Positions 8,225 through 16,491 of a DNA stretch of 64,000 bases are shown in pieces (the first letter of the stretch is position 1; every line of letters begins with the position of its first letter). The notes beneath the pieces were generated by a model, which had not been told where the DNA came from, ran no database searches, and saw only the letters and a list, made by a program, of their open reading frames with translations. The translations under genes were made by a program, and so were the position numbers. Source of the DNA: Okeanomitos corallinicola TIOX110 (GTDB taxonomy: Bacteria; Cyanobacteriota; Cyanobacteriia; Cyanobacteriales; Nostocaceae); contig NZ_CP150886.1 in assembly GCF_038050375.1 (NCBI RefSeq), forward strand, positions 372,001 through 436,000. The letters run 5' to 3'.

Positions 8225-10672
8225 TCAATTTCCCTTATACACAAACTCATACTTACCCACCCTTTCCGCATCGGGTTGTACTTGCACCAAAACTGCATCA
8301 CCAACCCTATCACCCATCCTATCACCATAATGTAAAAACTTAACTGTCCCCGTCGCACCAGAAAACACAAAATTACGACTTAAAACATCTTGAATATCTT
8401 TCCTTTTACTCCCCTTTTTCTCGATAGCATCAGCAATGATTTTAGTCGCATCAAAAGCTGTCGCTGTTCTCCAAGTAATTAAACTGGAATTTCGCCAAAT
8501 TCTATTTGCATTTTCTACAAACTTTTGATTAGGTGAAACAGCAGCTTGCCAAGGAACTGCCATAATCATTCCATTCACAAAACTACCAGATTCTAAGGTT
8601 TTTTGAGTGTGTAAACTAGGATTTCCCAATAGTGAAATTTCACCTTTATTGGCTTTACCAATATCAAAAGCTTTATTAATTCTATCAACTTGAGGATTTA
8701 ATAAAATTGCATCTACTTTTTTCTCTATAGCTTGTTTAACAATCTCTGTACTTTGAAAATTACTATCCGCAAAATCACAATTAATATCATTCATAAATTT
8801 AATACCTTTGCTTGTCATCGCATTGGTAAAAGATATTTCAAAAGACTGGTCAGCAGCTTTAGTATCACTACAAATTAAAATATTATTTTTTTCAGCTTTT
8901 TTAGCATATTCCACCAAATTTTCCGCAATCACAGCAAAGCTAATTACACTTCTATAAATATAATTACCATCAGTTTTATTATTACCGTGAGTTAATTGAA
9001 TTGAGGTACTTGTGGGGGAAATCATCACTAATTTCCCAGCTTGATAAATATTCGACGCAGGTACACTAGCATCACTACTATTATGACCAACTACAGCTAA
9101 AATATCCCGACTTTCTACAAATCTACTAGCGATTTTTTTAGCAATTTTTGGTTGGTTATCATCGTTAGCAATTTGGATTTTTAAAAACTTTTCCCCTATA
9201 CCACCGTCATTATTTATTTCCTGTTGTGCTTGTGCAACTCCCCGTAAAATTTCTAAAGCAACATTAGGATTACTACCCGTAGGTACAGCTACACCTATTT
9301 TTACTGATGGTTGATTTTTAATTTTGGCATTTTCTAAATATATTCTTGCTTCTGCATCATGGGGATAATCTTTTAAATAATCTGTAAAATGTTTAATTGC
9401 TAATTGATGTTTTTTCCACCATAATGCTTTAACTCCTGCTTCTTTATCGAAATCAACATCAGAATCAATTAAAACTTTTTCACCTTCACTAAAACGTTGT
9501 CTAAACTTAAATTCCTCTAGACAATAACCAAAAATAATCATCAATAAAAATATCAAACCTGTCATCATTGATGACTTAAAGATTATTTTATGAACATAAC
9601 GATATTTAGGATATTTCAAAACTGATGCGGCAGGATTTTGGAAAATTACAGGTATCCAAGAAGCACAGGGATATTCTGTTTCTAACTCTTCCTGTAAACG
9701 CACACGGGAATGTTGTACAGAAGTATATAAAGATTCCCCAGATGCAAAAAAGGTGAGAAAATACCTTAAAAAAGATTGTGCCACAATATCAGGTACAGGT
9801 TCACGCATAACAATCATATAAGGGATGCGTAAATCTGATAAATTATGGGCTAAACCCAACCCATCACAGGAATTAAAAATTGCTAATTTTAAACCTTTTT
9901 GGACTGCATATTTTAAAGAATGACGTAAATCAGAAATGGGTAAAGTTTGTTTTTCATTAATTTGAATTTCTCCCAAACTTCCATCTGCTTGACTGCTACT
10001 ATGTCCAGCAAAAAATAGAATATCCCAGGATTGATGCCATAATTTATCTAATAAATCTTCTCTTGATGGTTGTAGTAAAGGTTCAATAATTGCATCTGGT
10101 AATTTTTCCATTAATGAGTGGAAGTCAGATTCAATATTAATATCTTTGTTATTACCAAAAATAGCCAGAATTTTGACAGGACTTTTTAATTTAACTTTGT
10201 CCGGTTTATATTCTGAACTAATGACAACTTCTGGTTTAATATGGTGATCATCAAACACTTCCCATAAATGCCAAGGTAACTTTCTTAATAAAGGATCTTG
10301 TGTTTGTAAAATACACCGCACATTCTCCCATTCACCTATTTTTCTTAAAAATTGTCTTTCTAATTTTCTTACCGATTTTTGATTTAACCAATTATTAAAA
10401 CTTGTGAGAAATTTGTTAGCAGCTTGATGGCAAATTTCTGAAGTAGAGACGTTAGTAATTTGTGCATCAGGAACAGTAATTAACCAATTTCCTGGTAATT
10501 TATTATATGCTGATTGCCATTGATAATAAACTTGGGGAAGTTCGGGGAATGCTGGTAAATTACCATTAATTTCTGCAAAGTGTAGTTTACCTTCTTCCCC
10601 AATTCTGATTTTAACAGGAAATCCTTGTTCAAAATTTCCTTCTCCAATCTCAAATATTACCCGTTTACCCAC
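8225..10672 (-). CDS. CHAT protease - transmembrane - periplasmic-binding-protein sensor fusion
   Basis: 815 residues in three parts. Residues about 100-350 are a CHAT (caspase-like) peptidase with the catalytic pair in FFAGHSS (H224) and FNSCDG (C269). A single membrane segment (about 369-387) follows, then a short helical linker and, from about 456, a type I periplasmic-binding-protein domain of the branched-chain amino-acid receptor type (VKIGVAVPTGSNPN, INNDGGIGEKFLKIQI, ISPTSTS). With one membrane span the protease should be cytoplasmic and the sensor periplasmic. It is the last gene of a minus-strand cluster, 23 bp after the DUF1822 gene. I infer ligand-controlled proteolysis; ligand and substrate are unknown. 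Confidence 0.88.
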   Translation of the reverse strand: MGKRVIFEIGEGNFEQGFPVKIRIGEEGKLHFAEINGNLPAFPELPQVYYQWQSAYNKLPGNWLITVPDAQITNVSTSEICHQAANKFLTSFNNWLNQKSVRKLERQFLRKIGEWENVRCILQTQDPLLRKLPWHLWEVFDDHHIKPEVVISSEYKPDKVKLKSPVKILAIFGNNKDINIESDFHSLMEKLPDAIIEPLLQPSREDLLDKLWHQSWDILFFAGHSSSQADGSLGEIQINEKQTLPISDLRHSLKYAVQKGLKLAIFNSCDGLGLAHNLSDLRIPYMIVMREPVPDIVAQSFLRYFLTFFASGESLYTSVQHSRVRLQEELETEYPCASWIPVIFQNPAASVLKYPKYRYVHKIIFKSSMMTGLIFLLMIIFGYCLEEFKFRQRFSEGEKVLIDSDVDFDKEAGVKALWWKKHQLAIKHFTDYLKDYPHDAEARIYLENAKIKNQPSVKIGVAVPTGSNPNVALEILRGVAQAQQEINNDGGIGEKFLKIQIANDDNQPKIAKKIASRFVESRDILAVVGHNSSDASVPASNIYQAGKLVMISPTSTSIQLTHGNNKTDGNYIYRSVISFAVIAENLVEYAKKAEKNNILICSDTKAADQSFEISFTNAMTSKGIKFMNDINCDFADSNFQSTEIVKQAIEKKVDAILLNPQVDRINKAFDIGKANKGEISLLGNPSLHTQKTLESGSFVNGMIMAVPWQAAVSPNQKFVENANRIWRNSSLITWRTATAFDATKIIADAIEKKGSKRKDIQDVLSRNFVFSGATGTVKFLHYGDRMGDRVGDAVLVQVQPDAERVGKYEFVYKGN

Positions 10673-10695
10673 TGTAATTACCTTAATTTATCTAC

Positions 10696-11835
10696 TTAAA
10701 TGATAAATTTTTCTGTTATGCTAACATCACCTATTTTAACCATAACTTGAAATTTTTCGTTGATTTCTGCACAAAACTTTAACTGAATATAATTATCTTT
10801 TGCTTCTCTTGCTTCAGCTTCTAAAAATGTTTCTCCATTTTCATATAGTCCTAATAATTGCAATCCAGTAGGTAAATATTTTTTATTCCCCATCGGATAT
10901 ACTTTCAATAAAATCGAAAAAGTTTGATTTTTAGTAGGTACAAAAGCAAGCATTAACGCAACTGCATTTCCTCCTAACCACATTCCTAAGTCCATAATTC
11001 TTCTAGCAGCAATAAGAGGATGTTGAGGTGCTATTTCCCATAGTATTTCTGCTACAGTCCAGCGCATTTCTTCATCTGATTCATTCTGCAATAAATAAGC
11101 AAGAGTGTCTGTTAAGAAAATATCTGAATTTGGATCAGAATTAATTCGATTCAATAATTGTGATGGCAGTATTGCTGATAATCTTTTCTGTGGATATAAT
11201 TGTTTAATAGTCTGCCAAACTTCTTGATTACTATCAATTTCTAATCCTCTCAGTGTGAAAGAACGAAATACGACATCTCTATGTTGGTATTTACTAAATT
11301 CTTCAATACTTTGCCATTTAGATGTATAGATCCCTTCCAACCATTGGCGCAATTTGACTAAAGAATGTTGATGATAATATTCTATAAAATCATCAAGTGT
11401 TTGTAATTCTTCTAAATTTATTTCTTGACTGTTAAGCTGTGGTAAAAATCCTCTCAGTTTAGCTTCTTGACAAGTGTAATTTATTTCTACAAACAAATAA
11501 CCAAACTGATTTGTTTGTACTTCCCCAGGAACATAAAAATATAAATCCCCTGTTCTGATATATCTACATTCTAAATTTCCAATTCCTGGTAATACTAAAT
11601 CTGCTGTATCTGCTAGTGTTCTAACCCAGTCATCCCAACTATGACTAGCTTCTAAAGCAGTAGGAATATCTAACATTTGCAAGTAATTATTAACTACTTG
11701 TACTGCTAAAGTATTCAGATAAACTTGTTTAGCTTTTGGTTTATTTGGTTGTTCCTGGGCAAATTTTAAAGCTGTATCTCGAAATTTGGCAGGAATGGGA
11801 ATAGAGATGTATTGTTTTTCGTTATCGTAGTTCAT
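10696..11835 (-). CDS. DUF1822 family protein
   Basis: 379 residues, no signal peptide or membrane segment. The N-terminus (ISIPIPAKFRDTALKFA, then VYLNTLAVQVVNNYL) fits the cyanobacterial DUF1822 family. A middle region has Trp-rich motifs and the C-terminal third is beta-rich (LKVYPMGNKKYLPTGLQL). It lies 30 bp after the sigma-like gene and 23 bp before the CHAT gene, so co-transcription is likely. Function unknown. From its position between a sigma factor and a protease it could be a regulator or protease substrate, which is inference only. Confidence 0.8.
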   Translation of the reverse strand: MNYDNEKQYISIPIPAKFRDTALKFAQEQPNKPKAKQVYLNTLAVQVVNNYLQMLDIPTALEASHSWDDWVRTLADTADLVLPGIGNLECRYIRTGDLYFYVPGEVQTNQFGYLFVEINYTCQEAKLRGFLPQLNSQEINLEELQTLDDFIEYYHQHSLVKLRQWLEGIYTSKWQSIEEFSKYQHRDVVFRSFTLRGLEIDSNQEVWQTIKQLYPQKRLSAILPSQLLNRINSDPNSDIFLTDTLAYLLQNESDEEMRWTVAEILWEIAPQHPLIAARRIMDLGMWLGGNAVALMLAFVPTKNQTFSILLKVYPMGNKKYLPTGLQLLGLYENGETFLEAEAREAKDNYIQLKFCAEINEKFQVMVKIGDVSITEKFII

Positions 11836-11865
11836 AATTCACTCAATATCAAACTAAATTTTAAC

Positions 11866-12531
11866 CTAAATATCAAAGTAACCTTCGTTATCAAAATACT
11901 CCTGAGATTTACCAAAATTGAGCAGCAGAGGAAAACATTGACGTTGATAAAAATTACTCAGAGTAGCGATAGGAATATCAAACTCTGTAGATAAATCAGA
12001 CCAAGATGTTTCCGGTGGTAAACGCCGAGAAATTAACACGTAACAGTTAATATCTGGACGATTTCTAATATGAATACGTTTGAGTTTTTGGTAGTTTGTT
12101 TTTAACCATTCTTCAATTTCATCTAATATTAGTCTTGGTTGTGCAGGTGCAGGAATTAAATCTGTGGGATCTATTTCTTTTTCATCCTTTTCAAAAGGTG
12201 TTGTAAATTGATTCTGTTGTTCATAAAATCTAATTTGTTTATCCTTTAAACGGTAGCGAAGATAGTTGTTTATCCAAGTAAAAATACTACTTTTTTCAGG
12301 ATTAAAAGGTTCTTTTGCGGTAGTTGCTTCACAAAGATTTCTGCAAAAATACCACCAGGTTTCTTGTAATGCTTCTTCTGCATCAGGAATACCCCAACCT
12401 CGAAGTAATTTACCCGTACTTTGAATTAGCATAATTAGTTTGTTTAACCCCTTTTGTCTTTCTGAGCTACCGCTAGGATATTGACAAATTTCTTGAATTA
12501 GTTGGATGATTTTTGCTTCTATTTCAGTCAT
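11866..12531 (-). CDS. Sigma-70-like (ECF-type) RNA polymerase sigma factor
   Basis: 221 residues. A region-2-like segment is seen around 45-105 (DAEEALQETWWYFCRNL, then FTWINNYLRYRLKDK) and a region-4-like helix-turn-helix near 170-205 (SWSDLSTEFDIPIATLSNFY). This layout matches short cyanobacterial sigma-70-related proteins found next to DUF1822 and CHAT genes. It starts 5 bp after the stop of the DUF2207-like gene and precedes the DUF1822 gene by 30 bp. The two regions are weakly conserved, so promoter specificity and even sigma activity are inferred. Confidence 0.75.
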   Translation of the reverse strand: MTEIEAKIIQLIQEICQYPSGSSERQKGLNKLIMLIQSTGKLLRGWGIPDAEEALQETWWYFCRNLCEATTAKEPFNPEKSSIFTWINNYLRYRLKDKQIRFYEQQNQFTTPFEKDEKEIDPTDLIPAPAQPRLILDEIEEWLKTNYQKLKRIHIRNRPDINCYVLISRRLPPETSWSDLSTEFDIPIATLSNFYQRQCFPLLLNFGKSQEYFDNEGYFDI

Positions 12532-12536
12532 GCTTA

Positions 12537-13307
12537 TTATGATTGATTTTTCAGTAGTTTACTCCTGATTATAAAGATTATGATACCTAATAGCAAAAAG
12601 ATAAAGGGTAGAAACAATATTATTTTTTTAAGAATTTCTCTTTGCCAATTAGATTCAGGTATGTTAAGCACATCTTTGGGAAATGTGACTTGAACTTCTA
12701 ACTCTTGTTCTGGTACAACAGGCTGATTCGCTATAAACTCAAAGGCTGTGGGATTGATTTGACGCGATTTAGCTGATACTCCAAAACTCCTAAAATCCAC
12801 AACTTTACCTGCTAATGCTTCCGGTAAGTTTACTCTTACTTTTGCATTTTGAATAGGTGCTGTGCGTTTAGCAAAAATAGCTTTCCAATAAACTAGAGTA
12901 TTTTTATTTTTGGTATGTAATCCACCGATTACACGATAGTTGATCAAAAAAGTATGTGATTCTGGTGCTTTGAGTGGATGTTGCCAACGAATCCAAATGT
13001 AATTGTTTTTAATTCCTGTGGTACTAGGAATAACCTGATTATTTTCCGTGACTGTAATATCTTTGATTTCATCTACTTTATGTAAACGAATATAGCGATA
13101 TCTTTGTTGAGAATATTGAGAAGTAAAAACATATTTTTGTTCTTCAGTTACTAGCATATCGCCATTATTCTGCACATCAATATTTACATTTACATAGTCC
13201 CAATAAAAGGAATTTTGCTGTGCTAATGCTGGAGAAAATGCAACTAGAATTGCCACTAAGATAGTGATTAATGAAAACAAGATTTTTCTGGTTCTTAGTT
13301 TATTCAT
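12537..13307 (-). CDS. DUF2207-like secreted/membrane protein
   Basis: 256 residues: an N-terminal signal peptide (LFSLITILVAILVAFSPALA), an extracytoplasmic beta-rich domain (YWDYVNVNIDVQNNGDMLVTEE and IRWQHPLKAPESHTFLINYR resemble DUF2207) and one C-terminal membrane segment (about 228-248) with a short basic tail. Full-length DUF2207 proteins are usually about 500-600 residues with several membrane spans; this is a short form. Function unknown. It sits 5 bp upstream of the sigma-like gene in the same direction. Confidence 0.65.
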   Translation of the reverse strand: MNKLRTRKILFSLITILVAILVAFSPALAQQNSFYWDYVNVNIDVQNNGDMLVTEEQKYVFTSQYSQQRYRYIRLHKVDEIKDITVTENNQVIPSTTGIKNNYIWIRWQHPLKAPESHTFLINYRVIGGLHTKNKNTLVYWKAIFAKRTAPIQNAKVRVNLPEALAGKVVDFRSFGVSAKSRQINPTAFEFIANQPVVPEQELEVQVTFPKDVLNIPESNWQREILKKIILFLPFIFLLLGIIIFIIRSKLLKNQS

Positions 13308-13354
13308 GGTTAAAAATCATTGATTTTTACAAAAGACTGAAGAGAAAAAATATT

Positions 13355-13445
13355 AGGACTGACGCAAAATATATCTAAAAATCTCCTTTCTCTGCAAACT
13401 CTGCGCCTCTGCGGTTCATTTATTTTTTAATTATGCGTAAGTCCT
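13355..13445. mobile_element. 91-bp MITE-like repeat with inverted ends
   Basis: Ends AGGACTGACGCA (13355-13366) and TGCGTAAGTCCT (13434-13445) are inverted repeats with one mismatch. The interior includes CTCTGCGCCTCTGCGGTTCA, a sequence common in dispersed cyanobacterial repeats. It lies between the Gly/Cys-tailed gene and the DUF2207-like gene and could separate them transcriptionally. No obvious target duplication. Confidence 0.6.
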
Positions 13446-13484
13446 AAACATAAAAATGTCTAATCATAATTTAGAGAAAATTGA

Positions 13485-14309
13485 TCAACCACCACCACCG
13501 CAGCCACCACCACCACCACCGCAGCCACCACCACCACCACCGCAGCCACCACCACCACCACCGCAGCCACCACCACCACCGCAGCCACCTCCACCACCTC
13601 CACCGCTACCTCCACCACCTCCACGAGATGCAAGTTTTATTAATAAAATTACTCCCAGGAAAAATAAAATAACTGGCATTGCGGAAGTTGAAGAATTTTG
13701 AGAATTGCTGTTATTTGATGCTAAGACAATTTGAGAATTAGTAATTATTAATGTGAAGCTAAATAGCAATCCTAAATAAAACTTCTGAGGAATTAAAGCT
13801 GGAATATTGATATGAAGAAATTTAAAGTTTGGTTTAGGAATAACCCAATTATTATTGATATCTACTCTCCGAAAATTGCTTTTAACATCAAAGGGAATAT
13901 TAGGTTTTGTCCAAATATCTGAAGGAGGATTTTCTCCAAAAAATTGTTGATAACTGGCTAGAGTATGCAAATACAAATTATCAAATTTATCTGTTTCTTG
14001 ATTTCCACCACGACTAGGAAAATGATGTAATTTCATACCCAATATTTGACAAAATTCTTGCCAATAAGATTGGGTATATGTTAAATGTAAATGCCAAACT
14101 TGATCTATTGTATCTGATGGTGATACTGAATTTCCTGTCACGGCAGCAATGAAGGCGAATTTTTTATATTCATCAATTGCACGTTGAGTATATTCAGGTG
14201 TCCAGTTGTTTTCTTTTGCTAATTTTTTACTAAAGGAAAAACAGGAGTTTTTTTCATCTAAAGAAAATTCTTGGATACGTTGATATAATTCCGCTTGTTG
14301 AAGATTCAT
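13485..14309 (-). CDS. Membrane protein with long Gly/Cys-repeat tail
   Basis: 274 residues. The N-terminal domain (about 1-130) contains DTIDQVWHLHLTYTQSYW, resembling the His/Trp motif of glycine-rich-domain proteins (PF07173-like; tentative). One membrane segment (about 178-195) follows, a second hydrophobic segment (PVILFFLGVILLIKLAS), and then an extreme tail of Gly runs broken by Cys about every 7 residues, ending at the stop codon at 13485-13487. The tail is encoded by a 21-bp DNA repeat; the proline-rich reading on the opposite strand is its shadow. Tails like this occur on bacterial membrane proteins near DUF2207 genes, and the neighbour here is DUF2207-like. Function unknown. Confidence 0.7.
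   Translation of the reverse strand: MNLQQAELYQRIQEFSLDEKNSCFSFSKKLAKENNWTPEYTQRAIDEYKKFAFIAAVTGNSVSPSDTIDQVWHLHLTYTQSYWQEFCQILGMKLHHFPSRGGNQETDKFDNLYLHTLASYQQFFGENPPSDIWTKPNIPFDVKSNFRRVDINNNWVIPKPNFKFLHINIPALIPQKFYLGLLFSFTLIITNSQIVLASNNSNSQNSSTSAMPVILFFLGVILLIKLASRGGGGGSGGGGGGGCGGGGGCGGGGGGCGGGGGGCGGGGGGCGGGG
13488..13625 (-). repeat. 21-bp tandem repeat encoding GGGGGGC units
   Basis: Repeats of (CCACCACCACCACCACCGCAG) type on the plus strand, about four regular copies followed by degenerate ones. They encode the Gly/Cys tail on the minus strand. Near-identity at DNA level implies recent expansion or conversion; copy number may vary between strains. Confidence 0.85.
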
Positions 14310-14653
14310 AGATTTTAAAGATGTAATCTTAGTTCTATGGGTTCTTCTGTCAATGCAGAGCGGTGTTATCTAAATCTTTACATAACTTAATATTTTTGGG
14401 AAATATGAACATGAGAAAATATAAAGCACCCACTGGGGTATCAACTATTGCTGTATTCCTGGCAAATTAAAATATCAAACCTTGCTAATGATGATTGGTA
14501 TTTCTGCATTTATACTCATAGAACAATGGATTAAATATGGTCAACATAAATGCTTAGGATGAGATGATTAATCATCGAACTTTATGATATGATGATATTT
14601 TTATATATCGCCAATTTAATCATCTAAAAATTCATAAATCAGTCCATCTACTC

Positions 14654-14926
14654 CCTAGTTATTCTCATTTATAATAACGAAGAAAATATGAACTAAATCT
14701 AAAGTCGTTTAACTAAAGTTGATATTCCTGTATCTACAGGATATTTCTATTTAATGGATAGACAGGTAGTAAGTATTCTCACTGCTATGCCAAAATACAA
14801 TCGTTATATTCGGGGTTGATCTGCTTGGGTAGGTTTTGAACAAACATCTGTACTGTTTGAAATAAATCCCCGCTATGCTGGAGATGTAAAATATACGAAA
14901 GAAACTGGAAATTTAATAAAAAACTA
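14654..14926 (+). pseudogene. Degraded family 2 glycosyltransferase
   Basis: Two separated pieces of a GT2 enzyme are readable. About 14654-14695 gives LVILIYNNEENMN then a stop, matching the N-terminal VVIPxYNEExN motif. From about 14701 comes [19 protein letters not shown], then RYIRG, a TGA stop, and SAWVGFEQTSVLFEINPRYAG, the membrane-proximal region of dolichol-phosphate-mannose-synthase-like (GtrB-type) enzymes. The catalytic middle is deleted and an in-frame stop is present, so it is non-functional. Confidence 0.75.
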
Positions 14927-15506
14927 AAAAATTAATTTCCCCAAATTTGTTAAATTCTCAATAAATAGTTATTACTGTGTTCTTGAAGCGTATCTACCCT
15001 AACAAATCAACTAACCTTAATTATGGGAAACTATTTTTAGTTGTTTTAGTCTGTTTTCTTTAGATCCCAGTAAAAACAATATTGGTATCTAAAAAGCTTA
15101 ATTTTTATTTAATAACGAGGTGTAATCTTAGGCAATAAAATATACATTAAAGGTATTGATGCTGAATTAAATTTTATCACGCACCTTTGTTTTTCCTATC
15201 ATTGTACTTGGTAAATAAGTATAATTTTCTAACTAAAATGTGGAATTTATGTAATATTGTATCCATATTTTTATAGACATCAGTAAGCAGATGATCATCT
15301 AATTATCCAGAAAAAATTTTAGTGATCAGCTTGCTGCTAAAAACACATTCAGTCTAATTTGAAAGAGTTTAGTAGGACAATTGACATTCATCTGTTCAGG
15401 TTTTCAACTTCCTACTAACTTCTAAATGCTGAATACTAACAAAAAATGTGTTATAACCTACCGTCAGAAGCGTCATTGACGGTTCAACCCTTGAAGGAGT
15501 TATGCA
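14926..15506. other. AT-rich intergenic region upstream of the deacetylase
   Basis: About 580 bp between the glycosyltransferase relic and the deacetylase gene. No coding region recognised. An AAGGAG ribosome binding site at 15494-15499 serves the GTG at 15507. Confidence 0.5.
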
Positions 15507-16418
15507 GTGGAAAATAATAAGCTATTTTTGTGGCCACAGGGAATATTAATTATTTTACTGTGCCTAACTGGTACAGTAGGTATTGGTGCGATGATGCTAT
15601 TTAAGCCGAAAATATCAGAAGCTCAAAGCCAACAAAATATAGACATAAATAATATTACTGTTAGTGTAGGAACTCAGAAGCGTGTAGAGCAGTTTAAGGC
15701 GGCAATGCTCAATACTTGGCAGCAGGAAGCACAAGCAAAGGGTATCGTTGTTGATGTACCATCAAGGTTTCAAGGCGCAACAATTAAAACTGCTACCCTT
15801 CCTCCAGACAAAAAAGTAATTGCACTTACCTTTGATGATGGACCATGGCCAAAAAGTACAGCCCAAGTATTAGATATTCTTAAAAAAAATGATATCAAGG
15901 GTACATTTTTTGTAGTGGGTAGAAACGTCCAAAATTACCCAGACTTAACTAGGCAAATAGTAGCGGAAGGTCATTCTATTGCTAATCATACCTGGCATCA
16001 TTGGTATCATCACATGAATGCACAAACCGCAGCTTACGAAGTTGCTAATACTTCCGATATTATTCTCAAAACTACAGGGGTAAAAACGGGTTTATTTCGT
16101 CCACCAGGGGGAATAATGACCAATGGAGTTGTCAACTATGCACGTAATAATAAATATGCCGTTATTATGTGGTCTTCTGACTCTATAGATTATTCCCGTC
16201 CTGGTGTACCAAAATTAATCAATAATATTTTTAGATCAGCAAAACCGGGTGGTATTGTCTTAATGCACGACGGTGGAGGCGATCGCACCCGCACCGTTCA
16301 AGCTTTACCAGAAATTATCAGTAGGTTTCGCAAGCAAGGTTATGAGTTTGTCACTGTTCCAGAACTGCTAGAAATGCAAGACGAACATCAAGCCTCACTT
16401 GCAAAGAAGAAGGAGTAA
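15507..16418 (+). CDS. Membrane-anchored or secreted NodB-type polysaccharide deacetylase
   Basis: 303 residues. An N-terminal hydrophobic segment (about 11-32) acts as signal or anchor. The NodB homology domain (about 100-290) has the metal/catalytic motifs TFDDGP (D110, D111), HSIANHTWHH (H161, H164), RPPGG and VLMHDGGGDR. Such carbohydrate esterase 4 enzymes remove N- or O-acetyl groups from cell-wall or extracellular glycans. The GTG start is preferred because AAGGAG lies 7 bases upstream; the overlapping ATG at 15502 is in another frame. Substrate unknown. Confidence 0.9.
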   Translation: MENNKLFLWPQGILIILLCLTGTVGIGAMMLFKPKISEAQSQQNIDINNITVSVGTQKRVEQFKAAMLNTWQQEAQAKGIVVDVPSRFQGATIKTATLPPDKKVIALTFDDGPWPKSTAQVLDILKKNDIKGTFFVVGRNVQNYPDLTRQIVAEGHSIANHTWHHWYHHMNAQTAAYEVANTSDIILKTTGVKTGLFRPPGGIMTNGVVNYARNNKYAVIMWSSDSIDYSRPGVPKLINNIFRSAKPGGIVLMHDGGGDRTRTVQALPEIISRFRKQGYEFVTVPELLEMQDEHQASLAKKKE

Positions 16419-16450
16419 GGGAGAGAGGGTGAGTGGGTGAGTGGGTGAAA
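16419..16450 (+). repeat. Short GTGAGTGG repeat between genes
   Basis: Repeats of GTGAGTGG type directly follow the deacetylase stop, followed by the CCTGTCA-type heptamers (about 16466-16485) also found inside the element in dtd and at about 30655. They are low-complexity dispersed repeats with no gene content. Confidence 0.55.
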
Positions 16451-16491
16451 ATTCTTTATCTGTTCCCTGTCACCTGTCACCTGTTCCCTAA

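Noticed and set aside
8050-8370. 106-codon minus-strand frame containing NRGYTDKTHICAF
   Set aside because: It covers a dispersed repeat and overlaps the end of the CHAT gene in another frame; such translated repeats recur as spurious proteins in Nostocales annotations.
13456-13701. Proline-rich ORF on the plus strand, with an overlapping His-rich frame
   Set aside because: Both are shadows of the 21-bp repeat that encodes the Gly/Cys tail on the minus strand, where the upstream domain is protein-like.
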